Shown here piece by piece: positions 43,582 to 52,648 of a stretch of 64,000 nt of DNA. Within the stretch, counting starts at the first letter, position 1. Each line of letters starts with the position of its first letter. The position numbers and the translations under genes were made by a program. The notes beneath the pieces are model-generated. The model ran no database searches, was not told where the DNA came from, and was given only the letters and a program-made list of their open reading frames with translations. The DNA is from Flavobacteriaceae bacterium (GTDB lineage: Bacteria > Bacteroidota > Bacteroidia > Flavobacteriales > Flavobacteriaceae): the NCBI GenBank assembly GCA_018608765.1, contig JABAYY010000086.1, positions 1-64,000 on the forward strand, given 5' to 3'.

Positions 43582-44490
43582 ATGTTTACGCCAATTCAAA
43601 AACAGATGATGCTAAAGTTATTTAGCATGTTTGTAGTTGTGAGAGGTTTTAATCTTGCGCTTATTGTGATTGCCCAATATATTACGGCTGTTTTTATTAT
43701 GGCACCCCCCTCTCAATCCCTTTATGAAATTTTGTTCGATCGTCCTCTTTTTGCATTAATTTCCGCAACGGTCGGAGCTATTGCATCAGGGTATATTATC
43801 AATAATTTTTACGACAGCGAAAAAGACAGTATCAATCGTCCTCGTAAATCAACTCTAGAGCAATATGTCAGTCAAAACACAAAGTTAGTTCTCTATTTTA
43901 TAATTAATTTTATTGTTGTATTCATCGCAAGCTATGTATCCTTTCGGTCGGTATTATTCTTTTCAATTTATATTTTCGCAATCTGGTTTTATTCTCACAA
44001 AATCAAAAAAATGCCAATTATTGGAAATTTGATTTCAGCAATTTTAACGATCACCCCTTTTTTTGCAATCTTTTTGTATTATAAGAACTATAGCGGTTTG
44101 ATATTTGTTTTTGGGTTTTATTTGTTTCTTATTCTGTCGATGCGAGAACTCGTAAAAGATCTAGAAAACCTAAAAGGTGATCTTACTTTAGATTATAAAA
44201 CCATCCCCGTTGTTTATGGAGAAAAAATAGCTAAAATTATGATAGCACTTTTAGTGGCGATTAATATTTTAGTGACATTATTTGTAGTAACTACATACGA
44301 TTTGGGCACGATGGATTATTTCTTTTATGGAAGTATGACTTTACTTTCTATAGTTGTTCTTCTTGTGTTTCTAGCCCAGAGTCAACGACAGTATGTGAGA
44401 ATTCACAATCTATTAAAGGTCCTTATTTTATTAGGCGTTTTTAGCATTGTTTTATTAAACCCTACACTTGTTCTGTCAAAGATATTATAA
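43582..44490 (+). CDS. UbiA-family prenyltransferase, GGGP-transferase-like
   Basis: A 302-residue membrane prenyltransferase with eight or nine helices. The first aspartate motif is NNFYDSEKDSINRP near residue 74 and the second LSMRELVKDLENLKGDLTLDYKT near 190. Related flavobacterial proteins are commonly assigned as geranylgeranylglycerol-phosphate geranylgeranyltransferases, an archaeal-type lipid enzyme; quinone or heme prenylation is the alternative. It follows the kinase by 9 bases, linking precursor supply and use. Confidence 0.82.
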   Translation: MFTPIQKQMMLKLFSMFVVVRGFNLALIVIAQYITAVFIMAPPSQSLYEILFDRPLFALISATVGAIASGYIINNFYDSEKDSINRPRKSTLEQYVSQNTKLVLYFIINFIVVFIASYVSFRSVLFFSIYIFAIWFYSHKIKKMPIIGNLISAILTITPFFAIFLYYKNYSGLIFVFGFYLFLILSMRELVKDLENLKGDLTLDYKTIPVVYGEKIAKIMIALLVAINILVTLFVVTTYDLGTMDYFFYGSMTLLSIVVLLVFLAQSQRQYVRIHNLLKVLILLGVFSIVLLNPTLVLSKIL

Positions 44491-44524
44491 GTAAAAAAAT
44501 AACACTCATTGCCAATGAATGCGT

Positions 44525-44532
44525 TACATTTG
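44525..44532 (+). promoter_or_regulatory. Promoter of the pseudouridine-synthase-like gene (-7 box)
   Basis: TACATTTG lies 13 bases before the trimmed ATG at 44546 and inside the longer open frame, which argues against the upstream start. Confidence 0.6.
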
Positions 44533-44545
44533 CAAAAAATTAATC

Positions 44546-45379
44546 ATGGCAAAAGCGAATAAACATTCAGATAAACGTGTAGGAAAGTCGAGACCATCAA
44601 AATTGAAGGCGCCTGAAACTTCATACGCAAAGAAAAAGTCAACGCCTTCAAAGTCAAAGGCGAACTCTAAGTCCGATGAAATTCGTTTAAACAAATACAT
44701 TTCAAATTCTGGGATGTGTTCACGTCGTGAAGCAGATATGCATATCAGTATTGGGAGTGTTATGGTCAACGGAAAAGTTGTTACCGAAATGGGATATAAG
44801 GTCCGTTTGGAAGACGAGGTTCGTTTTGATGGTGCACGTATCAATCCTGAGAAAAAAGCGTATGTCTTATTAAATAAACCCAAAGGTTTTGCAACCACCA
44901 CAAGTGAAGGCAAAGGGAGAACAGTGATGGATTTAGTAGCCAATGCTACAGATGCAAAAATTAGACCTATAGGACGTCTAGGGAGAAACTCTCTCGGACT
45001 GATTCTATTTACTAATGATGAACAAATGCATGCTAAGTTTACAAACTCTAAACATGGAGTGACTCGTTTGTTTCATATGGAATTAGATAAGCCTTTAAAG
45101 TTTGAGCATTTAAAAAGCATTCAAGAAGGCTTTAAATATGAAGGAAAGTTAGTTTCTGTAGAGGCGATTAGTTATATCGAAGGAGTCTCTAAAAACGAAA
45201 TTGGACTTCAAATAAAAAACACGGGCAACACTATTTTAAGACTGATCTTTGATCACTTTAAGTACGAAATTGTTAAAATGGATTGTGTAACTATCGGACC
45301 CCTTTCCAAAAAAGACTTACCAAGAGGACATTGGAAACATCTTACAGAGCAAGAAATAAGCAATTTAATGATGCTTTAA
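44546..45379 (+). CDS. RluB/RsuA-type pseudouridine synthase homologue, catalytic Asp missing
   Basis: A 277-residue protein: a Lys/Ser-rich tail (1-43), an S4 RNA-binding domain (RLNKYISNSGMCSRREAD), and a pseudouridine-synthase domain. The catalytic motif should read G-R-L-D-x-x-T/S-x-G; here it is GRLGRNSLG, with Gly146 (codon GGG at 44981-44983) in place of the aspartate. The normally conserved basic N-R-x-x-R near the C-terminus is also altered (NTILRLIF). RNA binding is likely kept, but isomerisation is not expected. The start is trimmed nine codons because the promoter lies in the longer frame. It overlaps the convergent GT gene by 15 bases. Confidence 0.88.
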   Translation: MAKANKHSDKRVGKSRPSKLKAPETSYAKKKSTPSKSKANSKSDEIRLNKYISNSGMCSRREADMHISIGSVMVNGKVVTEMGYKVRLEDEVRFDGARINPEKKAYVLLNKPKGFATTTSEGKGRTVMDLVANATDAKIRPIGRLGRNSLGLILFTNDEQMHAKFTNSKHGVTRLFHMELDKPLKFEHLKSIQEGFKYEGKLVSVEAISYIEGVSKNEIGLQIKNTGNTILRLIFDHFKYEIVKMDCVTIGPLSKKDLPRGHWKHLTEQEISNLMML

Positions 45380-46711
45380 TTTTCTTAGCATTCTTTGATT
45401 CCATAACTCCCATGCTAAAACACCCAAAACAGGAAGGTATTCTAAACATAGAATAACCCCTTTTTCTTCCACACTAAATTGATGGTAAGCAAAATAGCTT
45501 AAAATCAAGGTGTAACTCCAAACCTTAGCAAACTTAAAGGGTGTGAAAATAGAGAGTAACAACAGGCTAATGATATACCATGGGTGCACCGTTGTAGATA
45601 TTAAATAATAGCCTGTAAACACCCATAAAACAGTGGTAATAAGTGCTGTTGTTTTAGTTTTATTTTGCAGCAATTGGTAGATTATTTGCAGACCTATAAA
45701 ACTCACAACGATGACACCCATGCTGTGAATTAGTTCAAAATTTAAGATTGTTTCTACCCCCCAGTTTAAAAGGTAATAAAAACTTGCATTAAACTCAAAC
45801 TTAGAAAACCATAGACCAATGGTAGCACTGTAATTTTCAAAAAAGTTATCCTTTAAAAAGGGAGCGAAAAGCAGCATGAAAACAATTCCAACAGTTAAGT
45901 AAAATCGAATGCTTTTTTTCCACCCTAATTTATTTAAAAATAAAGGAAGACTTAGTATAGGCACTAATTTTACAGCAATTGACAATGCCATTGTTAGGGC
46001 CGCTAAATGCCATTTTTGTGTGTGCACATAATACAGTGCCATGACAAAAAAGAATAACATCAACCCCTCAAAATGCAGATTACCCGTCAGTTCAACAATC
46101 ACCAAAGGATTTAATATAAACCAATAGATATTCATTGTGGGCAGTTGTAGTTTTCTGAGTAGTTTTTTACCAAAAAAGAGGATTCCTATGTCTGCGCCAA
46201 TTAATAGGAGTCTCAGTATGACAACCGACCCTAAAATGCTGTGTTTAGAAATTATCGCAGCCAATATAAATGGTAGTTGGTGTAGGGGTGGGTAATTGGA
46301 ATAATGCTCTGCGCTTAACGCTCCCATGCCCTCAAAAAGGGTCTTCATTTGTGGAAACAAATTGGGTTGGGAAATCATTAAATTATCAGGAGTCGTCAAA
46401 TAGGGGTTGAGCCCTGATAAAATTAACCGCCCATCCCATATAAAGCGGTAAAAATCTTGAGACAAATTTGGAATTGCAGCTATAAAAACCAATCGCAAAG
46501 CAAGAGCTAAATACGTTAGATGCTGCTCTTTTATTTTAACTTGCCTCAAGATTAAATAATAACAACCGAAAAGAACACTATATAGCGTGAGAAGCGTGAA
46601 ATGTTCGAAACGTTCTAAATCGTATGCCCAAAGTGCATATAAGACCATGCTAAGACCACCCCAAAGAAATAAGATGTTTTTTGAATTTAATATTGACCTA
46701 TTGAATTCCAC
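45365..46711 (-). CDS. GT-C-type membrane glycosyltransferase (GT87/DUF2029-like)
   Basis: A 448-residue protein with about ten to twelve membrane segments. After the first segments, NLSQDFYRFIWDGRLILSGLNPY fits the conserved aspartate loop of polyprenol-phosphate-mannose-dependent GT-C enzymes. It probably transfers a sugar from a lipid carrier outside the inner membrane. It ends the long minus-strand series, 18 bases after the processive GT2 gene. Confidence 0.8.
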   Translation of the reverse strand: MEFNRSILNSKNILFLWGGLSMVLYALWAYDLERFEHFTLLTLYSVLFGCYYLILRQVKIKEQHLTYLALALRLVFIAAIPNLSQDFYRFIWDGRLILSGLNPYLTTPDNLMISQPNLFPQMKTLFEGMGALSAEHYSNYPPLHQLPFILAAIISKHSILGSVVILRLLLIGADIGILFFGKKLLRKLQLPTMNIYWFILNPLVIVELTGNLHFEGLMLFFFVMALYYVHTQKWHLAALTMALSIAVKLVPILSLPLFLNKLGWKKSIRFYLTVGIVFMLLFAPFLKDNFFENYSATIGLWFSKFEFNASFYYLLNWGVETILNFELIHSMGVIVVSFIGLQIIYQLLQNKTKTTALITTVLWVFTGYYLISTTVHPWYIISLLLLSIFTPFKFAKVWSYTLILSYFAYHQFSVEEKGVILCLEYLPVLGVLAWELWNQRMLRKLKHH

Positions 46712-46729
46712 AAGTCAGGGGGTAAGTGA

Positions 46730-48220
46730 TTAAACTTTAGATGAAAGCGATTTGAAAAATACAAATCCAAAACCTAGGAAAAGCATCAGATGAAAAGGAA
46801 ATAATCCAAAATCACCACCTTGATCGCCAACAATAAATGCACTGTACATTCCAAAACCAAAATAGAGCATCAAAATCCCTTCAAATATGACATTTGTAGA
46901 GATATTTTTTTTGAGATACTTATTAGTTTTCCATGTGTCAGTCAGCGCATTGATATTAAATTTTGGAGTTCGCACAAAATCACTACGTTTGCCAAAATGA
47001 CCTTCTAGTACTGCAATTGAATTGTGTAATGAGAACCCCATTGCAATCGAAAAAAATGTAAAAAACAGGATGATATACTGCACAAAATTTTTGAGACTTG
47101 ATCCATGTGATTTTTTGTACATAAACCAATAGCAAATAAAGAAGATAAGTGTGCTAATCACAAAAAAGCTCATCACATAAAAATACATTTTTAAATGTGC
47201 ATATTCATTCTTTATGTAAAGCATCGGGATGCTTAGGATTCCTACAATTAAGACATTCAAAAACATGGTGCTATTTAATAGGTGAAGTAAGCTGTGCAGT
47301 TTTGTTTTTGCAGAAATATTTTTACTTTTTAAGACACGCCACATCATTTTCTGAAAGTTCTCCGCACCACCTTTGTTCCATCTGAACTGTTGAGATCTTG
47401 CAGCACTGATTGCAACAGGTAATTCTGCAGGAGTTTCAACGTTCTCTAAATATTTAAACTTCCAATCTTTTAGTTGCGCTCTGTAACTTAAATCTAGATC
47501 TTCAGTTAAGGTATCACCTTCCCAATTTCCGGCATCAATAATACAAGTTTTACGCCAAACGCCTGCCGTGCCATTAAAGTTGATAAAGTGTCCTTTTGAG
47601 TTCCTTCCTACCTGTTCTAATGTAAAATGAGCATCTAAGGCAAAAGCCTGTATTCTTGTTAAGATTGAATAATTACGATTAATATGTCCCCAACGAGTTT
47701 GTACTACACCAACGGCTTCATCCTTAAAAAAGGGTATTGTACGTTTCAGCCAATCTGTTTGTGGTAAAAAATCGGCATCAAATATGGCAATATATTCCCC
47801 TTTTGCATCGACCAGACCTTCTTTGAGCGCTCCAGCTTTGAACCCCTCACGGTTTGTTCTTTGAATGTGTTGAATGTCAAAGCCTTCTTTTTGTAAAGCT
47901 TCTATTAAAGTAGCGGTAGATTCTACAGACTCATCTGTGGAATCATCAAGCACCTGTATTTCTAATTTATCTTTTGGGTAGTCAATAAGGACGATATTTT
48001 TTAATAAGCGATCCATCACATAAATCTCGTTAAATACTGGAAGTTGTATGGTCACATAAGGAATCTCCTCTGTATTTGAAAAATCAAACTCAGGACTGTT
48101 TTCTTTGTTTTTTTGAGATCCTAGATAATTGAATAACAAATTCAATTGAGCTAAAGCATACATAAATATGAGTATGAGCGCAATAGAGTAAACGCAAATT
48201 ATGATGATTTCTAATAGCAT
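46730..48220 (-). CDS. Cellulose-synthase-like GT2 glycosyltransferase
   Basis: A 496-residue membrane GT2 enzyme with the D, D-x-D, E-D, Q-x-x-R-W series: DDSTDES near residue 92, IFDADFLP near 150, TEDLDLSYR near 242, and QQFRWNKGG near 280. One N-terminal and about four C-terminal membrane helices surround the catalytic domain. Such enzymes make beta-linked polysaccharides or glucosylate lipids. The stop codon of the preceding GT2 gene overlaps its start (shared base 48220), so translation is coupled. Confidence 0.9.
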   Translation of the reverse strand: MLLEIIIICVYSIALILIFMYALAQLNLLFNYLGSQKNKENSPEFDFSNTEEIPYVTIQLPVFNEIYVMDRLLKNIVLIDYPKDKLEIQVLDDSTDESVESTATLIEALQKEGFDIQHIQRTNREGFKAGALKEGLVDAKGEYIAIFDADFLPQTDWLKRTIPFFKDEAVGVVQTRWGHINRNYSILTRIQAFALDAHFTLEQVGRNSKGHFINFNGTAGVWRKTCIIDAGNWEGDTLTEDLDLSYRAQLKDWKFKYLENVETPAELPVAISAARSQQFRWNKGGAENFQKMMWRVLKSKNISAKTKLHSLLHLLNSTMFLNVLIVGILSIPMLYIKNEYAHLKMYFYVMSFFVISTLIFFICYWFMYKKSHGSSLKNFVQYIILFFTFFSIAMGFSLHNSIAVLEGHFGKRSDFVRTPKFNINALTDTWKTNKYLKKNISTNVIFEGILMLYFGFGMYSAFIVGDQGGDFGLFPFHLMLFLGFGFVFFKSLSSKV

Positions 48221-48930
48221 TATTTGAAACTGTATTTAATTATCCAAGTTAATATCTTAATTCCTGCAAATATACTACCTTTTAACGTACCAGAAACCTT
48301 TGAAACTCCAATTCTATTTCGATACTTTACAGCGATTTCTTCGTATGTGAATTTTTGTTTTAATATTTTTAATTGCATTTCAACCGTCCATCCATAAGTG
48401 GGGTCTTCCATTTGTAAGCGCATCAACGTATCAAACTTAATTGCTCTAAACGGCCCGAGATCTGTAAATTTTGATTTAAAAAACAAGGCCATTAAGCTAG
48501 TTGCAAGCCAATTTCCAAAAATTTGTTGAGGCTGCATCGCTCCTTTTTCTCTAAGCTTTTTAACACGACTTCCAATTACAAAATCAATATTTTTTTCGAT
48601 CATAGGTGCCACAATCTTGGTGAGTTCTTCTGGGTAGTCACTGTAATCTCCATCCAAAAACACGACAATATCTGTATCTTTTTTTTGCTGTTTTATATAT
48701 TCAATTCCTTTTAAACAGGCATTGCCATAACCCGATTTAAGTTCTGTTAGGACGGTTGCACCAGCCTCTTTTGCGTTTTTTGCTGTAGCATCGGTTGAGT
48801 TATTGTTGACCACGATAATTTCATCCACAAAAGGCGGTAAGTCTTTTATCACTTTAGCTATTGAATCTTCTTCATTATAAGCGGGGATAATAACTTTTAT
48901 AATATTTTGATTGCGATTGGGTGTGTTCAA
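48220..48930 (-). CDS. GT2 glycosyltransferase, DPM/polyprenol-phosphate type
   Basis: A 236-residue cytosolic-face GT2 enzyme: IIPAYNEEDSIAKVIKDLP, IIVVNNNSTDAT, FLDGDYSDYPEE (D-x-D) and LGPFRAIKFDTLMRL. It resembles enzymes that load a sugar on polyprenol phosphate. It would fit as the donor-maker for the GT-C enzyme two genes downstream. It is 8 bases from the iron-sulfur protein gene. Confidence 0.88.
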   Translation of the reverse strand: MNTPNRNQNIIKVIIPAYNEEDSIAKVIKDLPPFVDEIIVVNNNSTDATAKNAKEAGATVLTELKSGYGNACLKGIEYIKQQKKDTDIVVFLDGDYSDYPEELTKIVAPMIEKNIDFVIGSRVKKLREKGAMQPQQIFGNWLATSLMALFFKSKFTDLGPFRAIKFDTLMRLQMEDPTYGWTVEMQLKILKQKFTYEEIAVKYRNRIGVSKVSGTLKGSIFAGIKILTWIIKYSFK

Positions 48931-48938
48931 AATAGGAT

Positions 48939-50519
48939 CTATTTTTCGTTGAGTTGATCCATTAAATTCATCTCATTACCAAGCAATACAGCACTGCTTC
49001 CAATACGCCCTTCCTCAGGTCCATTTTCTAATTTCAAAACCCCTCTAGGACAAACGGCACTACAAACACCACAACCCACACAGCTCGCACGCACAATATT
49101 TTCACCCTTTTGAGCATAAGCGCGTACATCAATCCCTTGTTCGCAATACGTAGAACAATTGCCGCATGATATACATTGACCACCATTGGTAGTGATTCTA
49201 AATCGTGATTTAAAACGTTGAATCACTCCCATATAAGCGGCTAAGGGACACCCGAATCGGCACCATACTCTATTTCCGAAAATAGGATAAAATCCAGTAC
49301 CAATTACTCCTGCAAATATTGAACCTATTAAAAAGCCATAGATGTCTTGTATAGTTTGTACTTTGATTCCAAATACTTTGTAGGTTTCTGAAAAATAACC
49401 ATACAATGTCAAACTGGTCATGACCAGTGCAAATACAAGCACACCGTGTACGAGCCATCGTTCGACTTTCCAAGAAAACAAGGATTTACTTGATAGTTGG
49501 CGGTAAGGGTCTCCCAAAGTTTCTGCAAGGCCGCCACAGCCACAGACCCAAGAACAATACCAGCGTTTTCCAAAAAAGTAAACCATTACCGGTACTACGA
49601 CCAAAGTCAATAAGACACCCCACACTAAAATAAACAAACCAAATCCACCATTTTCTAGGAGCTCATTTAAGTTCCATCGAAAGAAAAAATCATAATCTAA
49701 TGGAAATGCATTTTTAAAATCATACCATGGTTTTTCAAAGCGTACGAGTATTTCAGGTATTAAAAAAGCAAATACAATTTGAAAAAATAAAACGGAAGTC
49801 GTTCTTAAAACCTGATAGTTGTTATGGCGGTATTTAATATACATCCGAACGGCCATCATGGACATGATGACACAATATAAAAATCCATACAAAAACCACT
49901 GACTGGCGGGATTCCCACTGAGTGATTCACTGATGGGGTCCACGATATAAATCCAGTTGATCATATAACTCGGTCTGAAATATAAGACCAAGTAAAACAG
50001 AATTAAAAACGCAAATACAAACCAGGCGATCCATCCTCTGTTGGTTGCACTGCTTTGATAAATATGGTTGTTTTTAATTCCCGCTGGACCTTTTAGAGGG
50101 ATAGCTGGAAGCATAAATAGAAGTCCCGCTAATATTGCAAGTCCGAAACTTAAAAGGTAGAGAGTGAGTTTATTTTGAACTACAATACCAGTTCCAGATG
50201 ATTTCACTATTTGATAAGCTAAACTGTGTGGTTTGGTCCAAATAACTTTCCCCCATTCTTTGTTTTTTTTATGGTACGCATTGGCGGACTCTACGGCATC
50301 AGCAATTGAATGGGCTAGAAAAAAAGGGGTTGAAAAATCTTTATCAACACTGCTGCTTTTTAAGTTTTTTATAAAAACGTTGCTCGTGATGTTGTTTTGA
50401 GTTATAATCTCCTCAAAATTAGCAGACGTAAGTTTATAGTGCCCCATAAATATCAGGCTCATAAAAAGAGCAAACACTGCTAAAAGGAGGCCTAAGCCAA
50501 GAGTTCTTATGTTGTTCAT
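48939..50519 (-). CDS. NosR/NapH-like membrane 4Fe-4S protein
   Basis: A 526-residue membrane protein with about seven helices. The cytosolic loops carry cysteine groups in WYCSWVCGCGGLAETLGD and WCRFGCPLAAYMGVIQR (C-x3-C-P type), and the C-terminus holds two ferredoxin 4Fe-4S motifs: CISCGNCSTYC-x3 and CVGCGVCSAVCP. This layout matches the NapH/NosR/RdxA group, which moves electrons between quinol and periplasmic or cytosolic partners. It is two bases after the flavin oxidoreductase gene, suggesting a joint electron-transfer module. Confidence 0.85.
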   Translation of the reverse strand: MNNIRTLGLGLLLAVFALFMSLIFMGHYKLTSANFEEIITQNNITSNVFIKNLKSSSVDKDFSTPFFLAHSIADAVESANAYHKKNKEWGKVIWTKPHSLAYQIVKSSGTGIVVQNKLTLYLLSFGLAILAGLLFMLPAIPLKGPAGIKNNHIYQSSATNRGWIAWFVFAFLILFYLVLYFRPSYMINWIYIVDPISESLSGNPASQWFLYGFLYCVIMSMMAVRMYIKYRHNNYQVLRTTSVLFFQIVFAFLIPEILVRFEKPWYDFKNAFPLDYDFFFRWNLNELLENGGFGLFILVWGVLLTLVVVPVMVYFFGKRWYCSWVCGCGGLAETLGDPYRQLSSKSLFSWKVERWLVHGVLVFALVMTSLTLYGYFSETYKVFGIKVQTIQDIYGFLIGSIFAGVIGTGFYPIFGNRVWCRFGCPLAAYMGVIQRFKSRFRITTNGGQCISCGNCSTYCEQGIDVRAYAQKGENIVRASCVGCGVCSAVCPRGVLKLENGPEEGRIGSSAVLLGNEMNLMDQLNEK

Positions 50520-50520
50520 A

Positions 50521-51873
50521 TTAAGGTTTTAGGGTAAATATTTGTGACCAACTTTTCTTTTTCAACTTAAGGGTTTTATTCGTTTCAGTATTATATTTTT
50601 TAAGAACCTCCAAGTAGTAGGTTTTATAAAACTCAGGATCAAAATGAGCAATTTCTAAGTGTTCAAGTACATAGTCGATCGTCTTTTTTTGATCCAACCA
50701 ACGGTTAAAAATTTCGTGACGCATTCGAATTCCAAATGTATTAATCCCTAGAAATAGTTGGGTTGATTTGTCAAAAGCCATGGTCAAACATTTTGTTTGA
50801 TCTGGATGCATCCAATGAAAATGAGATTCATTAGGTTTTATATGCTGTTCGCTATTGACCCACCCATAGGTTTGGTATTCAATGTCAAAAAACTTTGCTG
50901 AATTGAACCAATGTCCAGGCGTGTAAAGAGTTTCTTTATTGCAAATAGTTTGGGCGACGGTTTCACCCATAATTCGTCCGGTATACCAAACAGCTTCAAT
51001 AGGTCTTCTACCCTCAACGGCGGAACGTTGTTCTGCACAATCGCCAATGGCATATATGTCTTTAATGTTTGTTTGCAGATTACGATCTACTAAAATGCCA
51101 CGATTTGTTTCAATGTTAGAGTTTGATAAAAACCCAATATTTGGTGAGACACCTGCGGTCAGCCCCACAACATCACATTCAATTTCTTCTGCTGTTTCTG
51201 AAATCACAATCGATTTAACGGAACCATCTGCATTTGAGTTTATTTGTTTTAAATTCGATGCAAGTCGGAGGTCTATCCCATTTTTCCGAATTTCAGTATT
51301 AATCATTTTACTTTCGCCACGAGGCAAAATACCATTCCAATAACTTTCTTCTCTTACTAGAAAAGTGACAGGAATATGACGCGAATGAAACATTTCAGCC
51401 AACTCAATTCCAATCAGTCCTCCACCAACAATGACCGCTCGTTTACAAACGCTGTTGTTAGGGGCGTAGGTTTCTAGGGCGTCTAAATCTTGCTTATGGT
51501 ACAGGCTAACCACCCCTTTTAGGTCTTGACCGGGCCACCCAAATTTATTGGGTTTACTTCCCGTGGCAATGATGAGTTTGTCAAAAGATAGATGTTCGCC
51601 ATCCGAAAAAACAAGGGTCTTTTGAAAGGTGTCAATTTGTTCTACAAATCCTTTTTTTAGAGCGATATCATTTTTTTTCCAAAACCAATCCTCATAAGGT
51701 TGTGTGTGCTTAAACTTCATGTGTCCCATATAGACGTACATCAATGCTGTTCTAGAGAAAAAATAGTCTGTTTCGGAAGAAATGACTGTGATTTTTTTAT
51801 TGGAACGTTTTCGGATATGCCTGGCAGCAGTAATACCTGAAATGCCATTTCCAATAATAGCAATGTGTTCCAT
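50521..51873 (-). CDS. NAD(P)/FAD-dependent oxidoreductase
   Basis: A 450-residue pyridine-nucleotide-disulfide-family flavoprotein: FAD-binding IIGNGISGITAARHIRK at residue 5, NAD(P)-binding AVIVGGGLIGIELAEMF near 150, and IYAIGDCAEQ near 290. It resembles the flavin domain of NirB or rubredoxin reductase without extra domains; no redox cysteine pair is seen. With the iron-sulfur membrane protein encoded next it may pass electrons from NAD(P)H. It lies 70 bases after the TIGR04283 gene with no promoter seen between. Confidence 0.87.
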   Translation of the reverse strand: MEHIAIIGNGISGITAARHIRKRSNKKITVISSETDYFFSRTALMYVYMGHMKFKHTQPYEDWFWKKNDIALKKGFVEQIDTFQKTLVFSDGEHLSFDKLIIATGSKPNKFGWPGQDLKGVVSLYHKQDLDALETYAPNNSVCKRAVIVGGGLIGIELAEMFHSRHIPVTFLVREESYWNGILPRGESKMINTEIRKNGIDLRLASNLKQINSNADGSVKSIVISETAEEIECDVVGLTAGVSPNIGFLSNSNIETNRGILVDRNLQTNIKDIYAIGDCAEQRSAVEGRRPIEAVWYTGRIMGETVAQTICNKETLYTPGHWFNSAKFFDIEYQTYGWVNSEQHIKPNESHFHWMHPDQTKCLTMAFDKSTQLFLGINTFGIRMRHEIFNRWLDQKKTIDYVLEHLEIAHFDPEFYKTYYLEVLKKYNTETNKTLKLKKKSWSQIFTLKP

Positions 51874-51943
51874 GCTAAATGAGTTTATGGGAGTTAGTTC
51901 TTAGAGGTTGATGTTGAAACCCTTAAATTTTAGAATTATAAAG

Positions 51944-52648
51944 TTAATGAATATATTTTATATAATAAGCTTCTAGTTTCTTCGGAGTTGCTCCAAAGAA
52001 TTTTTTTAGGTGAATCACCCAAAAATGATACTGTAATACCCAAACTCCATTGGATTGATACCTTCGAGACGATGTTGTTAGCCAATACGGAAGCACTTCA
52101 AAATCGTACTGTTCATAAAGCTTATAAATCAAATCATTGTCTTCATAAATCACAAAATCTTCATTAAAACAACCTAAATTTTCAAAGGCTGTTTTGTCTA
52201 CAAACAAACTTTGATCACCTCCGCGGCACGATTTCCAGTTGAATTGTGTGAACCAACCTGCAAGTTGTAACCACCAATGGTTGCTGTCAAACTTCATTTT
52301 GAAACAGCCTGTTTTGGAGCCGTTCTGTGTGGCATCTAAAATATACTGGTCAAAGTTTTCTGGAGGGATGGAGTCTGCATGTAAAAAATACAAAACAGTA
52401 CCATTTGATTGTGAAGCTCCAAGGTTCATTTGTTTTGCACGTCCTTTAGGACTGTTTATTAAGACAATCGAAGGCTGTGTTTTTGAAATTTCGGACACTA
52501 TTTCTTGTGATCCATCAGTACTTCCACCGTCTACGACGAGTATTTCCGAAATTGATGCTGTACTGCTGTGAAGCGTTAAATAGTTCAATAAGAAACCTAT
52601 ATTTTCAGCTTCGTTTAATACAGGAATTATAACACTGATACTATTCAT
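51944..52648 (-). CDS. TIGR04283-type arsenosugar GT2 glycosyltransferase
   Basis: A 234-residue GT2 protein with SVIIPVLNEAENIGFLL, EILVVDGGSTDGSQ, FLHADSIPP (D-x-S version of the D-x-D) and the RGGDQSLFVDKTAFENLGCF block that marks the TIGR04283 family. Members occur beside ArsM and ArsS and are assigned to arsenosugar formation. It overlaps the DUF547 gene by 8 bases. Confidence 0.9.
   Translation of the reverse strand: MNSISVIIPVLNEAENIGFLLNYLTLHSSTASISEILVVDGGSTDGSQEIVSEISKTQPSIVLINSPKGRAKQMNLGASQSNGTVLYFLHADSIPPENFDQYILDATQNGSKTGCFKMKFDSNHWWLQLAGWFTQFNWKSCRGGDQSLFVDKTAFENLGCFNEDFVIYEDNDLIYKLYEQYDFEVLPYWLTTSSRRYQSNGVWVLQYHFWVIHLKKFFGATPKKLEAYYIKYIH

Noticed and set aside
44524-44943. 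139-codon minus-strand frame over the pseudouridine-synthase-like gene
   Set aside because: Antisense shadow; covers the S4 domain codons of the real gene.
50939-51343. 134-codon plus-strand frame inside the flavin oxidoreductase gene
   Set aside because: Antisense shadow of a well-supported gene.
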